Source: Solobacterium sp.
GTDB taxonomy: Bacteria; Bacillota_I; Bacilli_A; Erysipelotrichales; Erysipelotrichaceae
Direction: 5' to 3'
DNA: 64,000 nt
NCBI GenBank assembly: GCA_024693325.1
Contig: JAILLA010000016.1
Coordinates: 1-64,000 of the forward strand
Within the stretch, counting starts at the first letter, position 1, and the number at the start of each line of letters is the position of its first letter. Under the pieces are notes generated by a model that saw nothing but the letters and a program-made list of their open reading frames with translations, searched no databases and was not told the DNA's origin. Made by a program: the position numbers and the translations under genes. This document shows, in pieces, positions 8,332 to 17,717 of the stretch.

Positions 8332-9681
8332 ATGCATAAAAGTTTTCAGGCAGTCTATGTACCGATGGGAGTAGGTACATTCCATATGCCCTCTGCCGAG
8401 GAGCAGTTTCAGTCTTCCATTGCCATGTTAAGGGGGTTCTGTGAGGACATCATCGTTCCTGAAGAGAAGATCCTGAGCACAGACGCATTGAGCGCCTATC
8501 TGGATACGCTGGAGCCGGATCTGATCATCCTGCAGAACCTGACATTTGCCAATGCGGCATATACTTCGGAAGTCATGCACCGTTTCCGCAATGTACCGCT
8601 GCTGTTATGGACATTGAGGGAACCCGTGATCGACGGAGGCAGGCTCCGTCTGAACGCCCTGACTGGTGCGTTCTCCGCAGCCAATACGATCCGTCAGTTC
8701 AAGCAGGAACCGTTTGAATATGTATACGGCGGACCGGAAGAAAAACAGGTGCGTGAAGCCGCAAAGAAAATGATCAGTGCTGCGCGTGTCCGCTTTGCAA
8801 TGCAGTCACTGAAGGTATGCGCGATCGGCCATACACCCCAGGGATTCGGCTTCGGACGTGCGCTTGACAATGACATGCTGGAAGTATTCGGTGTCCGCCA
8901 GGATGCCATCGAGGCAAGAGAACTGATCGATCTGGCAAAGTCCTATACAGATGAGGAATGCAGGGAATACCTGCAGGACGCCCTGAACAGGACAGTTGGC
9001 CTGATGGATACACCGGAAAAGAACAGACTGGACTTTGCCAGGATCTATAAAGCATATGATGTATTCGTTAAAAAGAACGGGATCGGTGCTGTCGCTTCGA
9101 GATGCTGGCCGGATTTCTTCACATCATTCGGTACGCCTGTCTGCTCGGTACTGGCCATGCTGAATGACCTTGGTGTGGCAGCAGCCTGTGAGGCGGACAT
9201 GTACGGAGCACTGTCCATGTGGATCGGCATGCAGCTGAGCGGCAGGGCAGTCTTCTTCGGGGATCCGGTATCCCTGAATGAACAGGAAAACACCCTGACA
9301 TTCTGGCACTGCGGAACAGCCGCATGCTCACTGGCAAGAAAAGATACAGGTGCCTGCATCGGTGAACACTGCAACAGGCATATCGGTCCGACCATGGAGT
9401 TCGGCTGTGAGCAGAGTGACCATGGAACGGTATTCAGGATCGGTCGGAATCCTGACGGGACATTCCGATTCTTCATCGCTTCCGGCAAGGCACTGGACAG
9501 ACCGAAGCAGTTCTTCGGTACATCCACAGTCCTCGAAATGAACGGTTCTGCGGAAACAATGGTGTATGAAGCGGTCAAGGAAGGCTGGGAACCGCATTAT
9601 GCCGTGATCTATGAAGATGTGGCTGATGAGCTGGAAATGCTTGCCCATATGTTCAAGGCTGAGATCAGACGTTTCCGTTAA
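8332..9681 (+). CDS. L-fucose isomerase-like family protein
   Basis: A 449-aa protein of the FucI/AraA-like superfamily. The C-terminal half shows the fucose-isomerase-type blocks CWPDF, CEADMYGALSM and FWHCGTAA. The residues E and D in CEAD and H in HCG probably bind the divalent metal. It is shorter than classical FucI (~590 aa) and matches the shorter L-fucose isomerase-related group of unknown substrate. As last gene of the operon, 11 nt after the DUF4867 gene, it supplies a second possible isomerase or an aldolase-like step. No dedicated aldolase or transporter is encoded here. Confidence 0.75.
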   Translation: MHKSFQAVYVPMGVGTFHMPSAEEQFQSSIAMLRGFCEDIIVPEEKILSTDALSAYLDTLEPDLIILQNLTFANAAYTSEVMHRFRNVPLLLWTLREPVIDGGRLRLNALTGAFSAANTIRQFKQEPFEYVYGGPEEKQVREAAKKMISAARVRFAMQSLKVCAIGHTPQGFGFGRALDNDMLEVFGVRQDAIEARELIDLAKSYTDEECREYLQDALNRTVGLMDTPEKNRLDFARIYKAYDVFVKKNGIGAVASRCWPDFFTSFGTPVCSVLAMLNDLGVAAACEADMYGALSMWIGMQLSGRAVFFGDPVSLNEQENTLTFWHCGTAACSLARKDTGACIGEHCNRHIGPTMEFGCEQSDHGTVFRIGRNPDGTFRFFIASGKALDRPKQFFGTSTVLEMNGSAETMVYEAVKEGWEPHYAVIYEDVADELEMLAHMFKAEIRRFR

Positions 9682-9694
9682 AACTGATCATCAT

Positions 9695-9728
9695 GACCTT
9701 TTCTGCAGATGCAGGGGAGGTCTTTTAT
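9695..9728 (+). terminator. Terminator of the sugar operon
   Basis: GACCTTTTCTGC pairs with GCAGGGGAGGTC (12 bp including three G-U pairs, 4-nt loop), followed by TTTTATT. It ends the five-gene operon. Confidence 0.75.
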
Positions 9729-10085
9729 TCCGATACAGATAGTTCAGTAAAAATCAATACAGTGTCAAAAAGTCTGATGAAGTTATCAGGTTATTGATCA
9801 GCTGCTGATATCAAAATCCATGGTGATAACAATAAATTGTAAATTTTCGCACCTTAACATCACATTACTGTTCATTGATTCAGCACATGTTTCTTCTCAC
9901 GTCGGCTGCTGAAAAAAATCTCTGATTTATTACTGAATATTAATTATAAAGGAACCATCCCCAGACAACAGTTTGCTGGGGATGGAGGATTAAGTTCTGG
10001 TTTTATCAGTATTCTATTTGGAAGCCTGATGTTTTTATGACTGATCATATGTCAGTCTGGTGGATCAGATAGTATTGCATTGTAA
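9729..10085. other. Intergenic region with a perfect hairpin at 9955-9985
   Basis: No gene is seen in this AT-rich spacer. It contains a perfect 10-bp stem CCATCCCCAG/CTGGGGATGG with an 11-nt loop. Read on the minus strand it is followed by TTCCTTTATAA, so it may be a weak terminator for the rloB-like gene about 100 bp away. It has no T-run on the plus strand. Confidence 0.4.
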
Positions 10086-10721
10086 CTAAGATTTAGTGAT
10101 GTTCTTTTTCAGAATCACTTCAATAGCTTTATACACGTCTGTTCTCGGCTGGCAATTATACCTTTTGGCGTTACCTGTGGTTGCTTCATGATACATTTCA
10201 AGTCTTTTGGCATTGGTGATAGCGTCTGTAATACTGCCGGCAAGAATTTCCTGCATATGCGGGAATCCTTTTTCGTAGTCTGGAACATATTTCTTTAATG
10301 TATTCACCACATCCTGATTCGAGTCATATTGCTTTGTTGAATATCCATAGTGACAAATATACCAAATTTCAAAACAGGGATTTGAAACGATCATTGTTCC
10401 GTTGATTTTTCTGATAATGCTTTCACTTCGTTGTATCAGTTGTTCCTGAAGGGGAGATAAATCTTCGTCAACGATGCAAAAAGCAATATCTCCAAGATTT
10501 TGATCCAGTTCTGATGCTTTGTAGTCACGTACCAACGCGTTTGCCAGATGAACAGGATCTGTTTCATTTCCTTTTGTAAATCTGATATTTACATTGCCTC
10601 CATTAAAAGCATCGAAATATATTTTTTCAGTTTTGTTTTTCCTTCTGCCGAAATTAAGATAACGCTTTTTCTCTGCCGGTTTCCAGAGTTCCTTTTTTTT
10701 GGGTCTGTATGCGTCTTTCAT
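10086..10721 (-). CDS. rloB: RloB/AbiLii-like protein
   Basis: A 211-aa RloB-domain protein. Visible family features are TEKIYFDAF near 30, FCIVDEDLSP near 81-90 (acidic Toprim-like strand) and NPCFEIWYICH near 113-123. RloB and RloA pairs correspond to the lactococcal AbiL abortive-infection system; the RloB partner is thought to be a Toprim-type nuclease controlled by the ATPase. The ATG directly abuts the stop codon of the upstream ATPase gene, so the pair is translationally coupled. The N-terminus is basic (RPKKKELWKPAEKKR). Confidence 0.8.
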   Translation of the reverse strand: MKDAYRPKKKELWKPAEKKRYLNFGRRKNKTEKIYFDAFNGGNVNIRFTKGNETDPVHLANALVRDYKASELDQNLGDIAFCIVDEDLSPLQEQLIQRSESIIRKINGTMIVSNPCFEIWYICHYGYSTKQYDSNQDVVNTLKKYVPDYEKGFPHMQEILAGSITDAITNAKRLEMYHEATTGNAKRYNCQPRTDVYKAIEVILKKNITKS

Positions 10722-11999
10722 TTACTCCAGGTCGATTCCCTCCTTTAAATTCGGTACTGCTCCATATCTCCCCAATAGGTACGCATTCCGGATGTTTTCC
10801 TTTTTCCTCGGAGAGAAGTCATCTAATGAATATAGTTCAGATATTCCCGTTTTCCTGTCTTTATCTGTAAAGTAAAACTGATCTCTTCTTAAATGATCCA
10901 AAGATAAAAGTGACACATCATGTGTGGAGATGATTAGCTGTGCATTACGTACATTTACTGATGGATCATTGAACAGATTGATCAGATACTGGACTAATGC
11001 CGGATGCATACTTTTATCAAATTCATCAATACATATGATTTCACCGGTTTCCTTGAAAGCACGCTTCAGAATCGGCGCAAGACCAAAAAGATACCTGGTT
11101 CCTTCTGACTCATCCCGCATATTTAATACATAGGAATTGTTGTTAACTGTATGCAGGGTATGAATGATGTATTCCAGACTTTTTGAGTCCTGTTTTATTC
11201 CGGAAAGAAATAGATTCCTTAACTGCACCGACAGTGTGTTGACAAAATCTTCTGTACTATGTTCTTTAACTTCTAAGCTGTATTTTTCAATATTGATATC
11301 TGCTGCTTTCAGCAATTTTATTACAAAGTTTTCTACAGAATGATCGTCATCATATCTTAATAGCGGACCGATACTTGGAATCAGTGATTCAAAATCTGAA
11401 TCATATGTGCTTATCTTTTCGGCAAAAAATGAGAAAGCCTCTCTTGTTTCAGTACTGTTCCATTGAGTTGCTGTTGAAAGAAACAGTTTGTTCTTTGTGT
11501 TTTTTGAAACGATCGGATCCAGCTCTTTTTTAATAGAGGGTACAGTAAACTTATAAACTTCAGACCTGGTTTCATCTCTATCGAAAATCGTTGTTGCTTT
11601 TGCGGATTTATAAGCATACAGATATTCTTTTACTATTTCCTTGGGTGTTGCGGAATAACCATATACGTACTTTATTCCATTTTGGATGAAAACAAACTCA
11701 AACGATGACGGTTTCTTTTTTGTCTCTTCATCAAAAGCAAAAGGAGTAATATTAGCTAAAGGCTGATCAATCTGCAGTTGATTGGAGAAACGTATATTTA
11801 TAATGGCTGATGTCAAAGCTGAAAAAAGATTGGATTTTCCGGAAGCGTTTGCACCAAAAATTGCAGCAACTTTAAGCAGTTTGTTGTTGCTGATATTAAC
11901 AATGTTGTCAGGCAGTTCTTTATCTGATGAGGCTTCCAATGATAAAACCACCCGATCTTTGTATGACCTGTAATTCTCAACGCTGAATTGTAAAAGCAT
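10722..11999 (-). CDS. rloA: RloA/AbiLi-like AAA ATPase
   Basis: A 425-aa SMC/ABC-type ATPase of the AAA_15/AAA_21 (RloA, AbiLi) group. The N-terminal RecF-like start MLLQFSVENYRSYKDRV is followed by Walker A GANASGKS (49-56). The C-terminal part has the signature region GTRYLFGLAPIL and Walker B ICIDEFDKSMHP, then a STHDVSLL switch. Together with the RloB gene behind it this is a probable anti-phage defence module, similar in logic to PARIS and OLD-type ATPase-Toprim pairs. The RBS is AGAGGTGG before the ATG. Confidence 0.83.
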   Translation of the reverse strand: MLLQFSVENYRSYKDRVVLSLEASSDKELPDNIVNISNNKLLKVAAIFGANASGKSNLFSALTSAIINIRFSNQLQIDQPLANITPFAFDEETKKKPSSFEFVFIQNGIKYVYGYSATPKEIVKEYLYAYKSAKATTIFDRDETRSEVYKFTVPSIKKELDPIVSKNTKNKLFLSTATQWNSTETREAFSFFAEKISTYDSDFESLIPSIGPLLRYDDDHSVENFVIKLLKAADINIEKYSLEVKEHSTEDFVNTLSVQLRNLFLSGIKQDSKSLEYIIHTLHTVNNNSYVLNMRDESEGTRYLFGLAPILKRAFKETGEIICIDEFDKSMHPALVQYLINLFNDPSVNVRNAQLIISTHDVSLLSLDHLRRDQFYFTDKDRKTGISELYSLDDFSPRKKENIRNAYLLGRYGAVPNLKEGIDLE

Positions 12000-12602
12000 A
12001 AACCACCTCTATTGTCCATATCAAAAATATCATTTTCGACCACTGATTACAATGTTATTTTGATGTATTTTGAATAAAAGATGTAAAAATCCGTAAAATA
12101 AAACTAAAAAACTTGATTATTTATAAAATGCTGACAGGATAATGCCAAAGATGAAAATCTCCAATAAATGGAGAGGAACCATTAAAAAAACACCTTGCTG
12201 TAACAAGGTGCATAACAGCATAGGTTTAGCTGCCTCTGTAACGTAAATATATAATTGTCTCTTTACGCTATATATAACGCTCAAAGTTGCAACAAAATAT
12301 ATTCCTCCGATTACGTCAAAAAGGCGTTCAGAATTCGTGTTCATAATAAATGATATGCAGCAAGAAAGATAGTCTGGTGGCGGCAATCTTTTTTGATCAG
12401 CACATTTATTATTGACAGGAGAATAAAGAAGGTCTTTTATTACGATGATTTGAATACAGGTCAATAATTAAAAATGTCATAAATGTTTCCGGTTTGGTAT
12501 TGAGGAATGAAAAAATCTCCGCTAATATTAGGACGACAAATGTCGACCGATCATGATAATGATTGTAAATATGATCCGGACAGGCCGGAATACGGAGGTT
12601 TT
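12000..12602. other. AT-rich spacer between rloA and a lipoprotein gene
   Basis: This spacer holds the rloA promoter region at its left and a minus-strand terminator at 12183-12210. A hydrophobic 75-codon minus-strand frame (ATG 12344, stop 12117) runs across that terminator and lacks a ribosome binding site, so I do not call it a gene. What transcript the terminator serves is unclear; a short untranslated RNA is possible. Confidence 0.4.
12183..12210 (-). terminator. Orphan Rho-independent terminator, minus strand
   Basis: CACCTTG/CAAGGTG (7 bp, 6-nt loop) is followed on the minus strand by seven T. It has no clear gene behind it, which suggests a short RNA or a decayed gene at 12210-12480. 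Confidence 0.7.
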
Positions 12603-14411
12603 ATGAGAAAATTCTATCAAACAACAGGAGCCGTCATCGGTGTGTTAAGTCTGCTGCTTGCAGGGTGCTCGGGAAATACGGCACCTGAAACGAATACAGA
12701 AACACCCCAGAGTGAAATGAGCAATGCCGAAATTTCCGAAGCAGCAATGGACAACTTCCTGGCAAAACTCAGTGAAGGCGGCTACACAATGGATGCGCCG
12801 GAATTCCTGAAAACACTGGTACATTCCAAAGACCAGATCACGTTTGACTATCAGGATGACCTGCATGAAGATTTCGTCGTCATGAGCGTCAACAATGAAA
12901 CATTCCAGGGATACCCTGACGGTGACAAAGTCAATGAAGTCACATTCCTCGGTGAAGGAGACGCGCTGACAGCCGCAGAAAACAAACTGCCCAATCAGTG
13001 GGCAGGCGCGATGTCAGACGGCAACATTTACAACCTGTTCTACAACCAGCAGGATGAACCGCTGACATTCGTATCCTATGAGGATGCAGTCAAGGATTCC
13101 ATGAAGTCATTCGTCGGCTACAGCGACAACGCTGTCAGACTGATGCATGAAGTATATATCGTCATGGATGATGTTGATCCTAAGACAGTACACCTGAAGG
13201 CTGAAGTAGATGAGGATATGGTTGCCCGCGTCAACTATGATGACATCGATATCACACTCACATTCGGGGAGACCGAAGGCAACGGGGCAGCGGATTCCTG
13301 GATGAAAGCACCTGTCTATCCTGAAGCACGCACTGACTGGAATGAAATGGATGAATTCATTCTGAATTCCGTATTCCTGCCGCCGTACGGCAGGGATGCT
13401 GTACCGTTCCCGCGTTATGCAGGATATGCGTTTACAAATGACCAGGAATCCTTCTTCAACGAAGAAGTCGCCAGAACACGTGATTCCCATGCGACAGAAA
13501 AAGACATGGCTGATTATATTGCCCTGCTCCTGGATGAAGGCTTCACAGAAGCGACTTTCACAGATGAAGACGGCAATGAAAGAACATGCTACAGAAGGAT
13601 CCTGAGAGAAGACTACAACTGCTATTCCCAGGTCGATGTATCATATGACAACGGCGTCAATATGAATGCCCGGAAATACTATGATATCCCTGTATATGAA
13701 GGTCTTGAAGCAGTCAACAATGTGATCGTTCCGAAAGGCTTCACAGCACTGCCTGAGTCAGACAATTTCAGCAATATCAGCGCAAAGGATTTGGCTGATG
13801 AAACGACAGAATCATGGATGTATTTCTTCAACTATGACAACGTGCTCTACGTTGACATGGACTTCAATGACAAGGCAGAAGCAGAAAACTACCTGAAGGC
13901 ATATATGGAAAGCCTCGCATCGAACGGCTTCAAATCAACAGCTGCTGATGAAGAAGATCCGGAGCGTTATGAGTCTGAAGAAGGACACAACAGCTTCCGC
14001 TACCAGTTCGCGGATGATGATACGGTAACACTGCTCTATAAGGCAGAACACTACATCTCTGCTGAAGAAGCTGAAACAATGATCAAGGATGCAGGTTTCC
14101 CTGCAGTTGACTTGAACACACCGATCACTGCACGTGACCTGAGAAGCTTCTATAAGACACGCAACAACCTGGATTATAAGTTATATCTTGCAATCAGTCA
14201 GGAATACGCGACTGCACAGGAAGCTGAAGACTTCCTCGGCAAGTACGAAGATCTGCTGAGCGAACAGGGATTCGGCAGAGTCAGTCCTGATTCGGTCGGA
14301 AGCCTGAAAGCGATCGCGATCTACAATGAAGATACCGGAATGCTTGTCGGCGTTGACTTCTTTGAACAGAATGGCGGCGCGCTGGTCAACTTCGACTTTG
14401 AAGCTGAGTAA
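12603..14411 (+). CDS. Large lipoprotein of unknown function
   Basis: A 602-aa secreted lipoprotein. The signal peptide ends in LLLAGC with lipid-modified C22, followed by a Thr/Glu-rich linker. The mature part is acidic and holds several units of the pattern FLxKLxxxGF (for example near 60, 305, 450 and 560), often seen in surface proteins of gut Bacillota. I recognise no enzyme motif. The start ATG 12603 follows GGAGG at 5-nt spacing. It is monocistronic, with a terminator 20 nt after the stop. Confidence 0.8.
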   Translation: MRKFYQTTGAVIGVLSLLLAGCSGNTAPETNTETPQSEMSNAEISEAAMDNFLAKLSEGGYTMDAPEFLKTLVHSKDQITFDYQDDLHEDFVVMSVNNETFQGYPDGDKVNEVTFLGEGDALTAAENKLPNQWAGAMSDGNIYNLFYNQQDEPLTFVSYEDAVKDSMKSFVGYSDNAVRLMHEVYIVMDDVDPKTVHLKAEVDEDMVARVNYDDIDITLTFGETEGNGAADSWMKAPVYPEARTDWNEMDEFILNSVFLPPYGRDAVPFPRYAGYAFTNDQESFFNEEVARTRDSHATEKDMADYIALLLDEGFTEATFTDEDGNERTCYRRILREDYNCYSQVDVSYDNGVNMNARKYYDIPVYEGLEAVNNVIVPKGFTALPESDNFSNISAKDLADETTESWMYFFNYDNVLYVDMDFNDKAEAENYLKAYMESLASNGFKSTAADEEDPERYESEEGHNSFRYQFADDDTVTLLYKAEHYISAEEAETMIKDAGFPAVDLNTPITARDLRSFYKTRNNLDYKLYLAISQEYATAQEAEDFLGKYEDLLSEQGFGRVSPDSVGSLKAIAIYNEDTGMLVGVDFFEQNGGALVNFDFEAE

Positions 14412-14432
14412 TACCGGATACCTGACACACAC

Positions 14433-14466
14433 AGACTCCGTATGAATGAAACGGGGTCTTTTTATC
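14433..14466 (+). terminator. Terminator of the 602-aa lipoprotein gene
   Basis: AGACTCCGT/ACGGGGTCT stem (one G-U pair) followed by TTTTTAT. Confidence 0.75.
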
Positions 14467-14533
14467 GGCAGCATATTATAATGGTGCATATCAGCAGAAC
14501 AGTCCCTGTTCGGTCTTAAAGGGGGAAAACCAT

Positions 14534-15622
14534 ATGGAATACATCCTTCAGGTATTTGCCGGCGGCTGGCATACACAGAACTATACAGCAGACGATATCA
14601 TCAAGCGTCTGAATACCATCACAGACACCATCCCGGTCAAAGCAGTCCTGATCGGCTGGAACCTCAATGCCGGGCTGTACCGTACAGTCGGTGACTTCCT
14701 CCGCAGCAGATCCATTGATATGATCCTGTGGCTTCCTGTATTCTCCGAGACAGGGGAGCTGCTTCCTTCAGAAGAAGCACTGGATATCAACGGAAGACCC
14801 GTCGGCAGTCTTGCACTGCAGGAAGGGGAAAACTTTGCCTTCAGCTGTCCCCTTAGCACACATAACGTGCAGCAGATCTATGAGACATATTTTTCTGACT
14901 GCGGCTTTGACGGAGTCTTTCTTGACAAGATCCGCACCCAGTCATTTGTCGGAGGCATTTCGGGAGTACTCAGCTGCGGGTGTCCGGCATGCCGGAAAGC
15001 CTATGCTGAACATGGTCTGTCACTTTCCCGTGTTTCTGAAGCATATGCGGAAAAAGGGGATGCATTTCTGGAAACAGCCGGCTATGTCCCGGGCACAGGC
15101 TTCACATTCACGGACCCGCTGGCAGAGCAGTTCTTCACACTGAAAGGGAAACTCATTGCAGAGCGTATTGCTGAACTGTGCAGATATTTCCATGCCAAAG
15201 GACTGACAGTCGGACTGGATCTCTATGCGCCGCTGCTCAGCCGTTTTGTCGGCCAGTCCTACAGAGAGATCTCGTGTGAAGCAGACTTCATCAAACCGAT
15301 GCTGTACCGGAAGACCGAAGCACCTGCAGGCATCGGTTATGAATACCGGCTTCTGAAGCAGAGCCTGCCGCATGCCCGGAACTACCCGGAGATCAATACG
15401 GATGACAGATTCCTTGAAGCTCAGCTGCAGGAATTCCGTGATCTGCCATGCAGAAAGTATCCCGGCATTGAAGTCAATTACCGGGAGGATATTGCCAGGA
15501 CCGATCCTGCCTATATCCGTGCTTCCATGAAGATCCTGGAAGAAAACGGAATGGATGGGGCAGTGCTGGCATGGGATGTCATGCTGGCACCGGACGAACA
15601 TATCAAGGCTGTGAAAGAATAA
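14534..15622 (+). CDS. Putative TIM-barrel glycosidase-like protein
   Basis: A 362-aa cytosolic protein with features of the putative family-10-like glycoside hydrolases. DGVFLDKIR near 134-142 ends a predicted beta strand with an acidic residue. CGCPACRKAY near 152-161 matches the Cys cluster common in that group. GLDLYAP near 226, DFIKPMLYRK near 252 and GAVLAWDVM near the C-terminus look like further barrel strands. No signal peptide is present. The RBS AAAGGGGG is 8 nt before the ATG. The substrate is unknown. Confidence 0.6.
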   Translation: MEYILQVFAGGWHTQNYTADDIIKRLNTITDTIPVKAVLIGWNLNAGLYRTVGDFLRSRSIDMILWLPVFSETGELLPSEEALDINGRPVGSLALQEGENFAFSCPLSTHNVQQIYETYFSDCGFDGVFLDKIRTQSFVGGISGVLSCGCPACRKAYAEHGLSLSRVSEAYAEKGDAFLETAGYVPGTGFTFTDPLAEQFFTLKGKLIAERIAELCRYFHAKGLTVGLDLYAPLLSRFVGQSYREISCEADFIKPMLYRKTEAPAGIGYEYRLLKQSLPHARNYPEINTDDRFLEAQLQEFRDLPCRKYPGIEVNYREDIARTDPAYIRASMKILEENGMDGAVLAWDVMLAPDEHIKAVKE

Positions 15623-15629
15623 AACACGA

Positions 15630-15675
15630 GGAGCTGTCTGCGGTCGGAAATGTTGGATCGCAGACAGCTCCTTTT
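15630..15675 (+). terminator. Strong terminator of the glycosidase-like gene
   Basis: Perfect 13-bp stem GGAGCTGTCTGCG/CGCAGACAGCTCC followed by TTTTATG. Confidence 0.85.
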
Positions 15676-15754
15676 ATGTTCCATGCTTACCTGCAATGAA
15701 AAAGGGACTGCGCTGCAGCCCCGATCTGGTTCTCAGAATGGAATATCGTCTATG

Positions 15755-17545
15755 TCAATGCCGGAATCTTTTATCATGATCCCGTAATTCAAGTTCATGT
15801 TCTTCAATGATCTGATTTGTAAGTTCTGTCATCAGCTCCTGCAGTTTTTCCCTGATCGTTTCGATCCGGATGATAAAGCCGTCTGATTCCGGCAGGGGAT
15901 CGATCAGGAAATGGATATGTTTCCGCTGCCTGTCAGAGTACATCATCATTTCTGCCGAGCTTGTTATGACCGGTTTCCTGACGCCATCCTGTTCCGCTGT
16001 TTCCGGCTCTGTATACAGAACGACATATGTTTTTCCGTCAATTTGTCTGGTCATGGGGTCACCGTTCTTTTTCGCACTGATCCAGTATTTTCTGTTCATC
16101 ATGAAGGAACGGGTGACAGCTTCCAGCATGGCCTGCTCCGGTTCTCCGTTCATTCCGTTTCTGTATTTCTCCATGTTTTCCCGGAAGCTTCTGTCAGCGT
16201 CCGTGATGATGATCCGGCGCATCATATCTGACATATGACGGTCAACGAATTCATCTTCATCATCGTCATCATCATCTTCTTCATCAAAGTCATCGTCATA
16301 ATCATCATCAGTATCTTCTGCCCGTTGTTCGCGATAACGTTCGATCTGTTCCTCAAGCTGCTCTGCTTTCCGGTTGCTGCCCTTTAACCGGTAGAAACCG
16401 GCTGCTGACAGGAAAAGTCTGAAGTTTTCTTCATTGATCTCTATATGCAGGACATCCAGCTTGTTCAGGAGCGCTTCAGCATCCTTCAGTTTTCTCAACA
16501 GTCCGTACAGGTAGATCTGACGTGCATACATGTTGAAACTGTCCGGATATTTATCACGCCATTCATCGAGTTCTTTCTGAACTTCCTTGTATTCTTTCAG
16601 CTGGATATATGCCGCTGTAATGTTATCTGTCAGTTCTTCATATTCCTGCTGTTCAAATATGAACATGCTTTTCAGTTCTTTTAGATATGCAACAAGATCT
16701 TCTTCTTTATCATCAGTGAACAGAAGGAAAGGCATGTCATAGATCAGGAAATAAATGTCACTGAACTCAGCCCCGGTCGTCTCCAGGTCGTCGAACCGCT
16801 CAGGCAGTTCTCCGTTTTCTTTCAGCACACCGCATACTCTCCTGAATTCATCAAACATGACCCTGACTTCACTCGCGTCGGTTATGTTATTGTCCAGATA
16901 TTCATGGAATGTATCCCAGATGGAATCTTCATCAGTATGATCATATGGAACAGAGCTTACAGGATTATGTTCATGGTAAGTATCAATATCGAGTGGGAGC
17001 AAATCTATAAAACGCTCCTGCTCGTCTTCCAGGTCAAACATATCAAAATCACCGACCTGATCCAGATCGAGATTCCATGGCATATACCATTCAATGTCTT
17101 CAAGGTCTTCATATGTTTCAGGCGGGATCTCTCCATCCAGATAACGTTCGAAACTCCAGGCGTTGTCTTCCCAGATACCGGCTCCTGCTCCGTCGATGAT
17201 GACCGCAATTTCATTGGATGCATAATCAACAGGACGTTTATATACCTTGCACTCAAACTCCCAGTTATCACCGGTATCATACGTGAAGCGGAATGAAGGC
17301 CCCAGATCACTGAGCGTCCTGCCTTTCATGGAAAGAAAGTCAGTGAGATAATCTTCCAGCCACGAATCTGGAACATAAGCGGTTTTATGCACATGGAATA
17401 AAAACGCATGTTCATACTCTGCGTGAAAACCTGTGCAGATCACACAGCCCAGTGTTTCCAGATCGATGTCGGGTCTTACAAGAAATGTTCTGTTCAGTCT
17501 GTCCTTGGCGCGGGTGCATGATGCTTTGATCTTTGTGTACTGCAT
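15755..17545 (-). CDS. Plasmid pRiA4b ORF-3-like domain protein with acidic linker
   Basis: A 596-aa protein. Residues ~1-160 match the PRiA4_ORF3 fold (YTIKI-like start, then FRFTYDTGDNWEFECKV near 83-99 and the GAGAGIWEDNAW block near 120-132). Middle segments are alpha-helical with TPR-like spacing. Residues ~410-435 form a run of Asp/Glu encoded by GAT/GAA/GAC repeats. The C-terminus holds a separate domain of unknown role. Family function is unknown. The start at 17545 follows AGGAG; a longer upstream frame lacks an RBS. Confidence 0.7.
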   Translation of the reverse strand: MQYTKIKASCTRAKDRLNRTFLVRPDIDLETLGCVICTGFHAEYEHAFLFHVHKTAYVPDSWLEDYLTDFLSMKGRTLSDLGPSFRFTYDTGDNWEFECKVYKRPVDYASNEIAVIIDGAGAGIWEDNAWSFERYLDGEIPPETYEDLEDIEWYMPWNLDLDQVGDFDMFDLEDEQERFIDLLPLDIDTYHEHNPVSSVPYDHTDEDSIWDTFHEYLDNNITDASEVRVMFDEFRRVCGVLKENGELPERFDDLETTGAEFSDIYFLIYDMPFLLFTDDKEEDLVAYLKELKSMFIFEQQEYEELTDNITAAYIQLKEYKEVQKELDEWRDKYPDSFNMYARQIYLYGLLRKLKDAEALLNKLDVLHIEINEENFRLFLSAAGFYRLKGSNRKAEQLEEQIERYREQRAEDTDDDYDDDFDEEDDDDDDEDEFVDRHMSDMMRRIIITDADRSFRENMEKYRNGMNGEPEQAMLEAVTRSFMMNRKYWISAKKNGDPMTRQIDGKTYVVLYTEPETAEQDGVRKPVITSSAEMMMYSDRQRKHIHFLIDPLPESDGFIIRIETIREKLQELMTELTNQIIEEHELELRDHDKRFRH

Positions 17546-17650
17546 ATATTCTCCTGTCCTGATACTGATCAATGATGATCTGTGATCGGTCTCTTATACT
17601 TATAAATATATCGTTTTCATCAATGGAAATATATGATATTTCCAAATCAA

Positions 17651-17707
17651 AAAAGGGGCTGTTAAAAAACCGCAGTTAATTAACCGAAATAAAACAGCCT
17701 CTTTTTC
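17651..17707. terminator. Bidirectional hairpin with internal palindrome
   Basis: GGGGCTGTT pairs with AACAGCCTC across 34 nt that include the palindrome TTAATTAA. T-runs occur on both strands outside the stem. It could terminate in either direction and may be a remnant of a repeated element. The 17546-17869 spacer otherwise holds only the next terminator. Confidence 0.5.
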
Positions 17708-17717
17708 ATTTGAGGGC

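Noticed and set aside
12117..12464. Hydrophobic small frame, considered as a type I toxin-like peptide
   Set aside because: No RBS, and a strong terminator lies inside the frame, so a full message is unlikely.
16241..16320. Trinucleotide-like repeat (CATCAT/CATCGT) as a possible regulatory repeat
   Set aside because: It is the coding of an Asp/Glu-rich linker in the pRiA4b-like protein.
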